From Halioxenophilus sp033283405 (GTDB lineage Bacteria > Pseudomonadota > Gammaproteobacteria > Pseudomonadales > Cellvibrionaceae), in contig NZ_JAWMQR010000002.1 of NCBI RefSeq assembly GCF_033283405.1, positions 682,001 through 746,000 of the forward strand: DNA of 64,000 bases, in the 5' to 3' direction. Below are positions 33,670 to 41,790 of the stretch, piece by piece (within the stretch, counting starts at the first letter, position 1; every line of letters begins with the position of its first letter). The notes below the pieces were generated by a model. The model ran no database searches. It was not told where the DNA came from and saw only the letters and a list, made by a program, of their open reading frames with translations. Both the position numbers and the translations under genes were made by a program.

Positions 33670-34536
33670 ATGAGCGGTAACGACGGCACACTCTACTTTA
33701 ACCCGGCCAGCGGCCCCGGCAGCCAACCCAGCGAGATCGACGGCGCCGAACTCGATATTTTGCAACTGCCCTCGGGTATGTCGACCTACGCCGCGCCGAT
33801 ACTGCCGGAGCCGGAAGAGCTGGTCGGCGTCGATGAGGCCAAACAGTTACTGCAGGAGCTGCTCGCCGCCATGGTGGACTACACCACTGATCAGCCACCG
33901 CTGGCGGTGGACCTGGCCGAGCTGGATGCCGCCAATCTCGATCTGATCGACCAGGTGTTGGGCGAGGGCGAAGTGAGCATTCTGTTTGATGGTGAGACGG
34001 AAATTAAAATTCAGGAGTCGGTGCTGGCCGGTGTCTGGCGTTTAAAAGGCTACCGCGGCGGCAATCTGGTGGCCGACCAGATTGAGGTGGGCAGCGTGCC
34101 GAGCCTGATCGCGCAACAAACCTTTAGCCAAGCCGCAGCCACCGCCCAATTTAACCCCCAGGCCGTGCCCCCTGGAGTGGGCAACGCGGTGCCGTTAATC
34201 GCTGAAATAAACGATCAGTTGGCCGCCTTCCAACAACAGCAAAACAATCACGTCATCAATCTCACCCTGCTGCCCATCAACGAATACGACCTCGGTTTTC
34301 TCGACACCGTCCTCGGCGAAGGCAACACCAAAATTCTTTCGCGCGGTTACGGCAACTGCCGCATCTCCAGTACTCAGCTGAGCCATGTCTGGTGGGTGCA
34401 ATATTTTAATTCTCAGGACAAGAACATCTTAAATACCCTGGAGATTACCCAGGTGCCAGAGGCCGCCTGTGCCGCTCAGGAAGACATCAACGACAGCAGT
34501 CAACGCCTGCGCGAAATTCTTGAGGTCTACGCGTGA
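33670..34536 (+). CDS. hupH: hydrogenase accessory protein HupH/HyaF
   Basis: 288 residues, HupH/HyaF family, with two related halves (DLIDQVLGEGEVSILFDGET and FLDTVLGEGNTKILSRGYGN). It assists HupS maturation, probably at the iron-sulfur clusters, by an incompletely known mechanism. AGAGAGATAAACAG precedes the ATG. It ends within the start of the rubredoxin gene (four-base overlap). Confidence 0.9.
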   Translation: MSGNDGTLYFNPASGPGSQPSEIDGAELDILQLPSGMSTYAAPILPEPEELVGVDEAKQLLQELLAAMVDYTTDQPPLAVDLAELDAANLDLIDQVLGEGEVSILFDGETEIKIQESVLAGVWRLKGYRGGNLVADQIEVGSVPSLIAQQTFSQAAATAQFNPQAVPPGVGNAVPLIAEINDQLAAFQQQQNNHVINLTLLPINEYDLGFLDTVLGEGNTKILSRGYGNCRISSTQLSHVWWVQYFNSQDKNILNTLEITQVPEAACAAQEDINDSSQRLREILEVYA

Positions 34537-34733
34537 GCGAACCAACGACCACCGCCGCCAGCGACAACGGGCCGCGTATGGAGTGCAAAATCTGCTGGCA
34601 CGTCTACGACCCGGCCGAGGGTGACCCGGTCTGGCAGATAGCCCCCGGCACCCCCTTCGCGGCACTGCCCAGCCACTGGAGCTGCCCCGAGTGCGACAGT
34701 GATAAAAATGGCTTTTTGGTAATCAGCGAATGA
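34533..34733 (+). CDS. hupI: rubredoxin HupI/HoxR
   Basis: 66 residues, GTG start. Two Cys pairs (MECKICWHVYDPAEGDP and HWSCPECDSDKNGF) form the single-iron site. Family work links this rubredoxin to maturation of the small subunit in air, matching the O2-tolerant signature of HupS. Overlaps hupH and hupJ by four bases each. Confidence 0.93.
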   Translation: MSEPTTTAASDNGPRMECKICWHVYDPAEGDPVWQIAPGTPFAALPSHWSCPECDSDKNGFLVISE

Positions 34734-35326
34734 GCCACTTTGCCGATGTCGAGAGCCTAACCACCACTCTGCAGCGGGTCTACGCCGGCATCCTCGCCAC
34801 GCGTATGCAGCAGGTGCCGGTGGTCAACCCCGACTTGGGCGTACAGGCGCTGCACTTTACCCAATGGCAGGAGCACTTCATTGGCGTGCTGGCCACCCCC
34901 TGGTTTATGAACCTGATGGCGCTGCCCGCCAATGATGCAGCACAACCCCTCTACCAACTGGGCTTTGGCAAAAAATTCAGCCTCGCCTTCCCCTCCGGCC
35001 AGTACGAATTCACCCTCGGCGCCGAGGCGAAGCTGGGCGCCTACGGCCTCTGCTCACTCTTCTCGCCCATGTTCGATTTTGCCGACGATGGCGCCGTGGC
35101 CGACACCGCCCAAGCGGTGATGGCGGAGCTCTTTAATGGCATGGCAGAGGCGGAGCTGGCGCGCCAACAACAGGAACGCGCCGCCCAGCACAGCACACTG
35201 ATCACCAGCACCGAGAGCCTGGCGCCGCTTTACCGCCCGGAAGCAGAAGTGGAAGAGGAGCTGGCCGCGGCCCGCAACCATGGCCTCAGCCGGCGCGCCT
35301 TTTTAACCGGGGGTCTAAGTGACTAG
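34730..35326 (+). CDS. hupJ: hydrogenase accessory protein HupJ (HybE-type)
   Basis: 198 residues. The core LGVQALHFTQWQEHFIGVLA with TPWFMNLMALP is the conserved HybE/HupJ block. The C-terminus carries SRRAFLTGG, resembling a Tat motif, which is a known family trait. It is a maturation chaperone, probably for the small subunit. Overlaps the hupK start by eight bases. Confidence 0.85.
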   Translation: MSHFADVESLTTTLQRVYAGILATRMQQVPVVNPDLGVQALHFTQWQEHFIGVLATPWFMNLMALPANDAAQPLYQLGFGKKFSLAFPSGQYEFTLGAEAKLGAYGLCSLFSPMFDFADDGAVADTAQAVMAELFNGMAEAELARQQQERAAQHSTLITSTESLAPLYRPEAEVEEELAAARNHGLSRRAFLTGGLSD

Positions 35327-36572
35327 CGCGGCGCTGCCAGAGGGCAAAATCAGCCTGCGCCTGGCGCTTGCCGGCGAGCAGGTATCGAGTGTGGCCATCC
35401 GCTCGACGCGGCCGATCCACGCCAGCCAGATATTCCAGGGCCAGCCCATTGAGCAGGCGCTTACTCTGCTGCCACTGCTGTTTACCGTGTGCGGTAACGC
35501 CCAGTCGATTGCCGGTGCCCGCGCCATTGAAGCGGCCCAGGGCCGTGAAGCACCGCCCTGGCAAAACCAGCTGCGCAAACAGCTGATTGCCGCCGAAACC
35601 ATTGGCGAACACTGCTGGCGGATACTGCTCGACTGGCCAAAACTGACACAAGCCCTGACCAGCCCGGCCGGCGGTGACCAAACCAGCAGCGATGGCAGTG
35701 CCGGCAAAAAAGATCTGCTCGCCATTCGCCAGGGGTTGATCGCTTTTAACAAGGCCCTGGCCGCGGCCCGCCTGCCCCTTGCCAATAACCGCAGCCAGGC
35801 CGTCAAAGCCGAAAAAGCCCTGTTGGCGGCGCGTGCACAACAGGCGGCCAATTGCCAGCAACTGCTGGCGATACTCGGCAATCGCCTGTTTGGCCGGGCG
35901 CTGACCAGTTGGTTAGCAATCACCAACCTGAGTGAATTGACAACCTGGCTGGAGCACACCGACACCGCTGCCAGCCGCCTGCTGCGTGCCATCAACCAGT
36001 GCCAATGGCAGGCATCCGGCCAAAGCGAGGTACCGCCTCTGGCCGACTTCGCGCCGCAACAGTGGCTGGTGCTGGCCCAGCAGATGACCGACCAAGCCTT
36101 TATTGAGCAACCCCATTGGCGCGCTGCCCCCGCCGAGACCAGCAGCTGCACCCGCGCCACCAGCCCCCTGCTGACCGAGAGCCGGCAGCGCTATGGCAAC
36201 GGCCTGCTCACCCGCGCCCTGGCCCGCCTCACCGAATTGGCGAGCATGGCCTGCGAGTTAGTCGAACCCGGCCACCACCGGGGTTACAGCGCCTCGCAAC
36301 CGCTGGCCGCCGCCACCGGCCTGGGCGCGGCCCACGCCGCCCGCGGCCTGCTGCTGCACCGGGTGGAGTTGAACGGCACCACCATTCGCCACTACGCCGT
36401 ACTGGCCCCCACCGAGTGGAACTTCGCCCACCAGGGAGTGGTGGCCCAGGGCCTTAACAATTTACGCGGCAGTGCCCAGGCCATTGAGCAACAGGCGCGG
36501 GTTTACATCGAGAGCATCGACCCCTGCGTCGCCTACGACTTGCAAATCACCCCCACCGAGGAGCCGCACTGA
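35319..36572 (+). CDS. hupK: hydrogenase accessory protein HupK
   Basis: 417 residues, GTG start inside hupJ. HupK resembles a hydrogenase large subunit without the full NiFe site: here VCGNAQSIAGARAIE corresponds to the first CxxC region with one Cys, and IDPCVAYDLQ to the second (DPC kept, second Cys gone). It is proposed as a scaffold for assembly of the metal centre. Two bases separate it from hypA. The middle part is poorly conserved. Confidence 0.85.
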   Translation: MTSAALPEGKISLRLALAGEQVSSVAIRSTRPIHASQIFQGQPIEQALTLLPLLFTVCGNAQSIAGARAIEAAQGREAPPWQNQLRKQLIAAETIGEHCWRILLDWPKLTQALTSPAGGDQTSSDGSAGKKDLLAIRQGLIAFNKALAAARLPLANNRSQAVKAEKALLAARAQQAANCQQLLAILGNRLFGRALTSWLAITNLSELTTWLEHTDTAASRLLRAINQCQWQASGQSEVPPLADFAPQQWLVLAQQMTDQAFIEQPHWRAAPAETSSCTRATSPLLTESRQRYGNGLLTRALARLTELASMACELVEPGHHRGYSASQPLAAATGLGAAHAARGLLLHRVELNGTTIRHYAVLAPTEWNFAHQGVVAQGLNNLRGSAQAIEQQARVYIESIDPCVAYDLQITPTEEPH

Positions 36573-36574
36573 CC

Positions 36575-36916
36575 ATGCACGAGATGGCCTTGAGCGAGAG
36601 CATTTTGGAGATTCTCACCGGCGCCGCCGAGCAACAGGGCTTCGCCCGGGTGAAACAGGTCTGGCTGGAAGTGGGCCAGTTTGCCGGTGTTGAGAAGTCC
36701 GCCCTGGCGTTCAGTTTTGAGGTGGTGGCGCGCGGCAGCCTGGCCGAAGGCGCCACACTCACCATGATCGACCTGCCCGGGCTCGCCTGGTGCCTGCCCT
36801 GTGCCGAGGTGGTGGTGATTAAAGAGCGTTTTAGCGAATGCCCCAACTGTGGCAGCAGCCAACTGCAGATCACAGCCGGCGAAGAGTTTCGAATTAAAGA
36901 GTTGGAGGTGGAGTAA
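36575..36916 (+). CDS. hypA: hydrogenase nickel incorporation protein HypA
   Basis: 113 residues. The N-terminal MHEMALSESILEIL holds the nickel-binding His2, and the zinc site is formed by CLPC and CPNC. With HypB it delivers nickel to HupL. Its stop overlaps the hypB start (TAATG). Confidence 0.95.
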   Translation: MHEMALSESILEILTGAAEQQGFARVKQVWLEVGQFAGVEKSALAFSFEVVARGSLAEGATLTMIDLPGLAWCLPCAEVVVIKERFSECPNCGSSQLQITAGEEFRIKELEVE

Positions 36917-37842
36917 TGTGTACTGTTTGCGGCTGTGCCGAAGGCGAGACCCAGATCGAGCAATCCGGCCATGACCACGACCCTGGCGGGCATCATCATG
37001 ACCATCACCATGGCCACAGTCATGACCATGATCACGCACACGGTCACAGCCACGACCATGACCATGACCATAGCCACGGGCATGATCACGCTCAGCACGA
37101 CCACAGCCATCACCATCAGCAGGATCACCATTACGGCCAGGGGCCGGCCGGCGCCCATGTGCCCGGTTTAAGCCAGGCGCGCATGGTGCAGATCGAGCAG
37201 GATATTCTCGGCAAAAATAATCAGTACGCCGCCGCCAACCGCCGCTGGTTTACCGAGCACCACATTTTGGCGCTCAACCTGGTCTCAAGCCCCGGCTCCG
37301 GCAAAACCACCCTGCTCACCCGCACCATCACCGACCTGGCCGGGCAAGTAGCCATGAGCGTGATCGAGGGCGATCAGCAGACCGCCAACGACGCCGACCG
37401 CATTCGCGCCACCGGCGTTAACGCCATTCAAATCAACACCGGCAAGGGCTGCCACCTGGATGGCCACATGGTGGGCCACGCGCTGGAGAATCTGGCGCCG
37501 GAAGATAACAGTTACCTGTTTATTGAAAACGTCGGCAACCTGGTCTGCCCCTCCGCCTTCGACCTGGGTGAAGCGCACAAGGTGGTGATTTTGTCGGTCA
37601 CCGAGGGCGAAGACAAACCCCTGAAATACCCCGACATGTTCTACGCCGCCGATCTGATGCTGCTCAACAAAATCGATCTGCTGCCCTATTTGAGCTTCGA
37701 CGTGGAGCAGTGCATCGCCTACGCCCGCCAGGTTAATCCCAAAATAAAAGTGCTGCAGCTCTCGGCCACCAGTGGTGCCGGCCTGGAGCAGTGGTATCAG
37801 TGGCTACAGGCCAGCCAGTTATTGGCCAGTGTCGGCCACTAG
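36916..37842 (+). CDS. hypB: hydrogenase nickel incorporation GTPase HypB
   Basis: 308 residues. The N-terminus MCTVCGC is the high-affinity nickel motif, followed by a His/Asp tract with 28 His within about 60 residues (about 18-76), which probably stores nickel. The GTPase has the P-loop SSPGSGKTTLL and LLNKIDLLPYL. The His tract is long for the family and shows a repetitive GHSHDHDH pattern that could vary by slippage. Starts on the hypA stop. Confidence 0.95.
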   Translation: MCTVCGCAEGETQIEQSGHDHDPGGHHHDHHHGHSHDHDHAHGHSHDHDHDHSHGHDHAQHDHSHHHQQDHHYGQGPAGAHVPGLSQARMVQIEQDILGKNNQYAAANRRWFTEHHILALNLVSSPGSGKTTLLTRTITDLAGQVAMSVIEGDQQTANDADRIRATGVNAIQINTGKGCHLDGHMVGHALENLAPEDNSYLFIENVGNLVCPSAFDLGEAHKVVILSVTEGEDKPLKYPDMFYAADLMLLNKIDLLPYLSFDVEQCIAYARQVNPKIKVLQLSATSGAGLEQWYQWLQASQLLASVGH

Positions 37843-37868
37843 CCGGCAATCCTTTCAGGAGTAGAGAT

Positions 37869-38108
37869 ATGTGTTTGGCGGTTCCTGCCCAGGTGTTGCA
37901 AATCGACAGCAGCGGCGAAACAGCGCTGGTGGCACTGGGCGAAATAAAAAAGTCGATCTCTCTGGCGTTGGTGGAGCAGGTTAACGTGGGCGATTTTGTG
38001 CTGATTCACGTGGGCTATGCCCTGGAGAAGATCAGCGCCGAAGCGGCGGAAAAAACCCTGCGCCTGTTTGCCGAGTTGCCCGCCCAACTGATGGAGCCAT
38101 TGGATTAA
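37869..38108 (+). CDS. hypC: hydrogenase chaperone HypC
   Basis: 79 residues starting MCLAVPAQVLQI, with the active Cys2. It carries the Fe(CN)2CO unit between HypD and the large-subunit precursor. The ATG at 37869 is clear; the same frame extends upstream into hypB without a good start. TAATG overlap with hypD. Confidence 0.94.
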   Translation: MCLAVPAQVLQIDSSGETALVALGEIKKSISLALVEQVNVGDFVLIHVGYALEKISAEAAEKTLRLFAELPAQLMEPLD

Positions 38109-39274
38109 TGCGTTACATCGAAGAGTATCGCCAGCAGGATCTCGCCGCCCACATTGCCGGCAACATTGCCCAGGCGGTCGACCCCGCCCGCCACTACCGC
38201 TTTATGGAGTTTTGCGGCGGCCACACCCACGCCATCTTTCGCTACGGCATTCAGGATCTGATGCCGGCCAATGTCGAGTATGTGCACGGCCCCGGCTGCC
38301 CGGTGTGCGTGCTGCCCATCGCCCGCCTGGACCAGGCCATCCAACTGGTGCGCGCGCAGGATGTGATTCTGTGCAGCTACGGTGATCTGCTGCGCGTACC
38401 CGCCAGTGACCGCACCAGCCTGCTGACAGTGAAGGCCGAAGGGCGTGATGTGCGCATGGTCTACTCCACCCTCGATGCCCTGCAGATTGCCCGCGACAAC
38501 CCTCAGCGCGAAGTGGTCTTTTTGGCCATCGGCTTTGAAACCACCACCCCGCCCACGGCGGTGGCCATTCGCCAGGCGGCCACCGAGCAGCTCAGCAATT
38601 TTTCGGTGCTCTGTAACCACGTGCTCACCCCCGCCGCCATTCGCGCTATTCTGGCGGCGCCGGTGGCCGATCAACAACCGCTGCCGCTGGATGGCTTTCT
38701 CGGCCCCTCTCACGTCAGCTCCATCATCGGCAGTGCGCCCTATCAGTTTGTCGCCCAACAGCATCACAAACCGGTGGTGATTGCCGGCTTTGAACCCCTC
38801 GATGTCATGCAATCCACGTTGATGCTGATCCGCCAGGTGAACGAGGGGCGGGCCGAAGTGGAGAACGAGTATGAGCGCGTGGTCACGGCCCAGGGCAACC
38901 AGAAGGCACAGCAGCTGGTGGCCGATGTGTTTGAGCTGCGCGACCAGTTCGAGTGGCGCGGACTGGGTTTTATGGCCAACAGCGCCCTGCAGATTCGCCC
39001 CCACTACCGCGCCTTTGATGCCGAGCTGAAATTCGCCCTGGCCGACTACATCAACCCCCACAGCAGCGACCACAAGGCCTGTGCCTGCCCCGATATTCTG
39101 CGCGGCCTGAAAAAACCCACCGACTGCCGCCTGTTTGGCAAAGCCTGCACCCCAGCCAGCCCCATGGGCTCGTGCATGGTCTCCTCCGAGGGTGCCTGTG
39201 CCGCCTACTGGAGCTACGGCCGCTTTCGCCAACCCACCACTGCCAGCCCAGCCAGCGAGGAGTGCCGCGCATGA
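38108..39274 (+). CDS. hypD: hydrogenase iron-cofactor assembly protein HypD
   Basis: 388 residues. It has FCGGHTHAIFRYG, HGPGCPVCVLP and GFETTTPPTA, and the C-terminal Cys set CACPDILRG, CRLFGKAC and SSEGACAAYW that binds a [4Fe-4S] cluster. It is the scaffold where CN and CO ligands are attached to iron. ATGA overlap with hypE. Confidence 0.95.
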   Translation: MRYIEEYRQQDLAAHIAGNIAQAVDPARHYRFMEFCGGHTHAIFRYGIQDLMPANVEYVHGPGCPVCVLPIARLDQAIQLVRAQDVILCSYGDLLRVPASDRTSLLTVKAEGRDVRMVYSTLDALQIARDNPQREVVFLAIGFETTTPPTAVAIRQAATEQLSNFSVLCNHVLTPAAIRAILAAPVADQQPLPLDGFLGPSHVSSIIGSAPYQFVAQQHHKPVVIAGFEPLDVMQSTLMLIRQVNEGRAEVENEYERVVTAQGNQKAQQLVADVFELRDQFEWRGLGFMANSALQIRPHYRAFDAELKFALADYINPHSSDHKACACPDILRGLKKPTDCRLFGKACTPASPMGSCMVSSEGACAAYWSYGRFRQPTTASPASEECRA

Positions 39275-40320
39275 ACAGCCTGGTGCAACGTTTCAGTCAA
39301 CCGCTCGATATCGCCCACGGCAAGGTCGACTTAAGCCACGGCAGCGGCGGCCGCGCCAGTGCCCAGTTGATTGAGCAGATCTTTGTCCGCCACTTCCGCA
39401 ACCCACTGCTTGAGCAGGGCAACGACAACGCTCTGTTTGCCACTCAGGCCGGGCGCATGGTGATCAGCACCGATGGCCACGTCATCTCGCCGCTCTTTTT
39501 CCCCGGCGGCGATATCGGCTCCCTGGCCGTACACGGCACCCTCAACGATGTCGCCATGGCCGGCGCCACACCACTCTACCTGTCGGCGGCCTTTATTCTG
39601 GAGGAGGGCTTCCCCCTGGCCGATCTCGATCGCATTGCCGCGAGCATGGCCAAGGCCGCCAGTGATGCCGGGGTGGTGATTGCCACCGGCGATACCAAGG
39701 TGGTGGAGCGGGGCAAGGGTGACGGCGTGTTTATCACCACCACCGGCATCGGTGTGGTGGGCGAGGCGTGCAACATCAGCGGCAACCGCGCCGCCCCCGG
39801 CGATAAGATCATCGTCAGCGGCAGCATGGGCGACCACGGCGTCGCCATTATGGCCAGCCGTGAGAACCTGCAGTTCGATACCGAAATCAGCAGCGACTCG
39901 GCCGCCCTGCACCGGCTTATTGCCGAACTGGTCGCCACCGGCTGTGATATCCACTGCCTGCGCGATCCAACCCGCGGCGGCCTGGCCACCACGCTTAACG
40001 AACTGGCACAGCAGTCGGCGGTGGGTATGCGCATTAACGAAGCCGCCATTCCGGTCAAACCGGCGGTGCTGGCCGCCTGTGAGCTGCTCGGCCTGGACCC
40101 GCTCTACATCGCCAACGAGGGCAAGCTGATCTGCATCTGCGCCAGCGATGACGCCGAGCAGCTGCTCAGCACCCTGCGCCAGCACCCGCTCGGCCGGGAG
40201 GCCGCCATCATTGGCGAGGTGGTGGCCGATGACCACCAATTTGTGCAGATGCAGACCCGCTTTGGCGGCAGCCGGGTGGTGGACTGGCTGGCCGGCGAAC
40301 AGCTGCCGCGCATCTGCTGA
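39271..40320 (+). CDS. hypE: carbamoyl dehydratase HypE
   Basis: 349 residues. PurM-like ATP-binding fold: LSHGSGGRASAQLI, STDGHVISPLFFPGGDIG, GDTKVVERG, and DPTRGGLATTLNELA. The C-terminus ends PRIC, where the last Cys carries the thiocarboxamide that is dehydrated to thiocyanate for the iron ligand. The start at 39271 overlaps the hypD stop. Confidence 0.95.
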   Translation: MNSLVQRFSQPLDIAHGKVDLSHGSGGRASAQLIEQIFVRHFRNPLLEQGNDNALFATQAGRMVISTDGHVISPLFFPGGDIGSLAVHGTLNDVAMAGATPLYLSAAFILEEGFPLADLDRIAASMAKAASDAGVVIATGDTKVVERGKGDGVFITTTGIGVVGEACNISGNRAAPGDKIIVSGSMGDHGVAIMASRENLQFDTEISSDSAALHRLIAELVATGCDIHCLRDPTRGGLATTLNELAQQSAVGMRINEAAIPVKPAVLAACELLGLDPLYIANEGKLICICASDDAEQLLSTLRQHPLGREAAIIGEVVADDHQFVQMQTRFGGSRVVDWLAGEQLPRIC

Positions 40321-40344
40321 ACAACCCAGGGAGCCGTCACCACT

Positions 40345-41790
40345 ATGGCAACACCAGCGACCGTATTGATTATCGACTCGCACAAGGAGACGCGGGCCAA
40401 ACTGCAACAGAGCCTGCAACACGGCTACGAGCTGTTCGCCGCCGACTCCCTGGCCCAGGCAGAAAAACTGCTCGCCGACCAGTGGATTCAGATCGTGGTC
40501 TGCGCCGGCGAGATGCTAAGCGATGGCCAGTTTATTGCCGATATCAAAAGCCGCTGGCCGGAGCTGCAGTGCATTGTCCTGGGCGAGGCCAAAACCATCG
40601 CCGCCCTGGCCCAGCTGCAGTCGCTGGTCTATCAATTTATTGCCGCCCCCTGGCAGGGGCAGCACCTGCGCCTGACGGTGGCAAACGCCTTCCTGCTGTT
40701 TCAACTGCAGCGCCAGAACGAGACCCTCAACCTCGAGTTGAAAATGGCCGGCTACAAAAGCCAACAGAGCCCCAGCGAGCGCGAGAGCTACCACTTTAAA
40801 GATGGCATTGTGCGCAGCCCGCAGAGTCCCATGAACGACATCTGCGAGCACCTCTACCAGGTGGCCCCCTACGATATCTCGGTGTTGCTCACCGGCGAAT
40901 CGGGTACCGGCAAGGAGCTGGCCGCACGCGCGCTGCACAACAACAGCCTGCGCTGGGATAAACCCTTCGTGGTGGAGAACTGCGGCGCCCTGCCCGATGA
41001 CCTGCTCGAGAGCGAGCTGTTTGGCTGCAAACGCGGCGCCTTTACCGGCGCCGTGGAGGATCGCCCGGGCCTCTTTCAGCGGGCCGATGGCGGCACCGTG
41101 TTTCTCGACGAGATTGGCGAGATCTCACCCGCTTTCCAGGTAAAACTGTTACGGGTGTTGCAGGAGGGTGAGGTGCGGCCACTGGGCGGCAGCCAACCCC
41201 AGCGCATCGACGTGCGGGTGATTACCGCCACCAATAAAAACCTGGAGCAGGCCGTGGCCGCCGGCCAGTTTCGCGAGGATCTCTACTACCGCATCGCACC
41301 GGTCACCATCGCCCTGCCGCCCCTGCGCGAACGGCCCGACGATATCCCCCTGCTGGCCGACTGCCTGCTCGACCAGGCGATCAAAAATTTGGGCAAACCG
41401 GCCCAGGGCTTCACCGCTGAGGTCTACCGTTATCTGCAGGCCTACCCGTGGCCGGGCAATGTGCGCGAACTGCAAAACGAGATCAGCCGCATGCTGGTCA
41501 CCAGCCGCGCCATGACCCTCGGCGCCGAGCTGCTCAACCGGCGGGTAAGCCAGGCCCTGGCCAGTAGCGAACCGACGCCGAGCGAAACCCTCACCGGCAC
41601 CTTGAAGGATCGCGTCGAGGCCCTGGAGGCCAAAATTCTGCGCGAAACCCTGGTGCGCCTGCGCTGGAACAAGAGCAAAGCGGCCAATGAGCTGGGTCTC
41701 TCCCGGGTTGGGCTGCGCAGCAAGGTGGAGCGCTACGGTATCCATCGCAGCAGCCCGTTGGAGGGCTCAGCCAAACTGGTCACCCCCTGA
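40345..41790 (+). CDS. hoxA: NtrC-family hydrogenase activator with degenerate receiver (HoxA/HupR-like)
   Basis: 481 residues: receiver-like domain (1-120), sigma-54 AAA domain (about 150-390) and Fis-type helix-turn-helix (NKSKAANELGLSRVGLRSKV). The AAA part is intact: GESGTGKE, GAFTGA, FLDEIGE and NVRELQNE. The receiver has lost its switch residues: the first acidic pair is D11-S12, the phospho-acceptor position is A54 (in VVCAGEM), the Thr position is G80 and the Lys position is A101. In R. capsulatus HupR the acceptor is D54. No HupT kinase or HupUV sensor is in the window. It probably drives the sigma-54 promoter of hupS. Its stop overlaps the hypF start. Confidence 0.92.
   Translation: MATPATVLIIDSHKETRAKLQQSLQHGYELFAADSLAQAEKLLADQWIQIVVCAGEMLSDGQFIADIKSRWPELQCIVLGEAKTIAALAQLQSLVYQFIAAPWQGQHLRLTVANAFLLFQLQRQNETLNLELKMAGYKSQQSPSERESYHFKDGIVRSPQSPMNDICEHLYQVAPYDISVLLTGESGTGKELAARALHNNSLRWDKPFVVENCGALPDDLLESELFGCKRGAFTGAVEDRPGLFQRADGGTVFLDEIGEISPAFQVKLLRVLQEGEVRPLGGSQPQRIDVRVITATNKNLEQAVAAGQFREDLYYRIAPVTIALPPLRERPDDIPLLADCLLDQAIKNLGKPAQGFTAEVYRYLQAYPWPGNVRELQNEISRMLVTSRAMTLGAELLNRRVSQALASSEPTPSETLTGTLKDRVEALEAKILRETLVRLRWNKSKAANELGLSRVGLRSKVERYGIHRSSPLEGSAKLVTP

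Noticed and set aside
35281..35326. Twin-Arg motif SRRAFLTGG at the end of hupJ read as a Tat signal of a new gene
   Set aside because: It is at the C-terminus of the HupJ frame, has no following hydrophobic stretch, and such an ending is a trait of HupJ proteins.
38105..40422. Long minus-strand frames opposite hypD and hypE
   Set aside because: They oppose certain hyp genes and have shadow-type composition.
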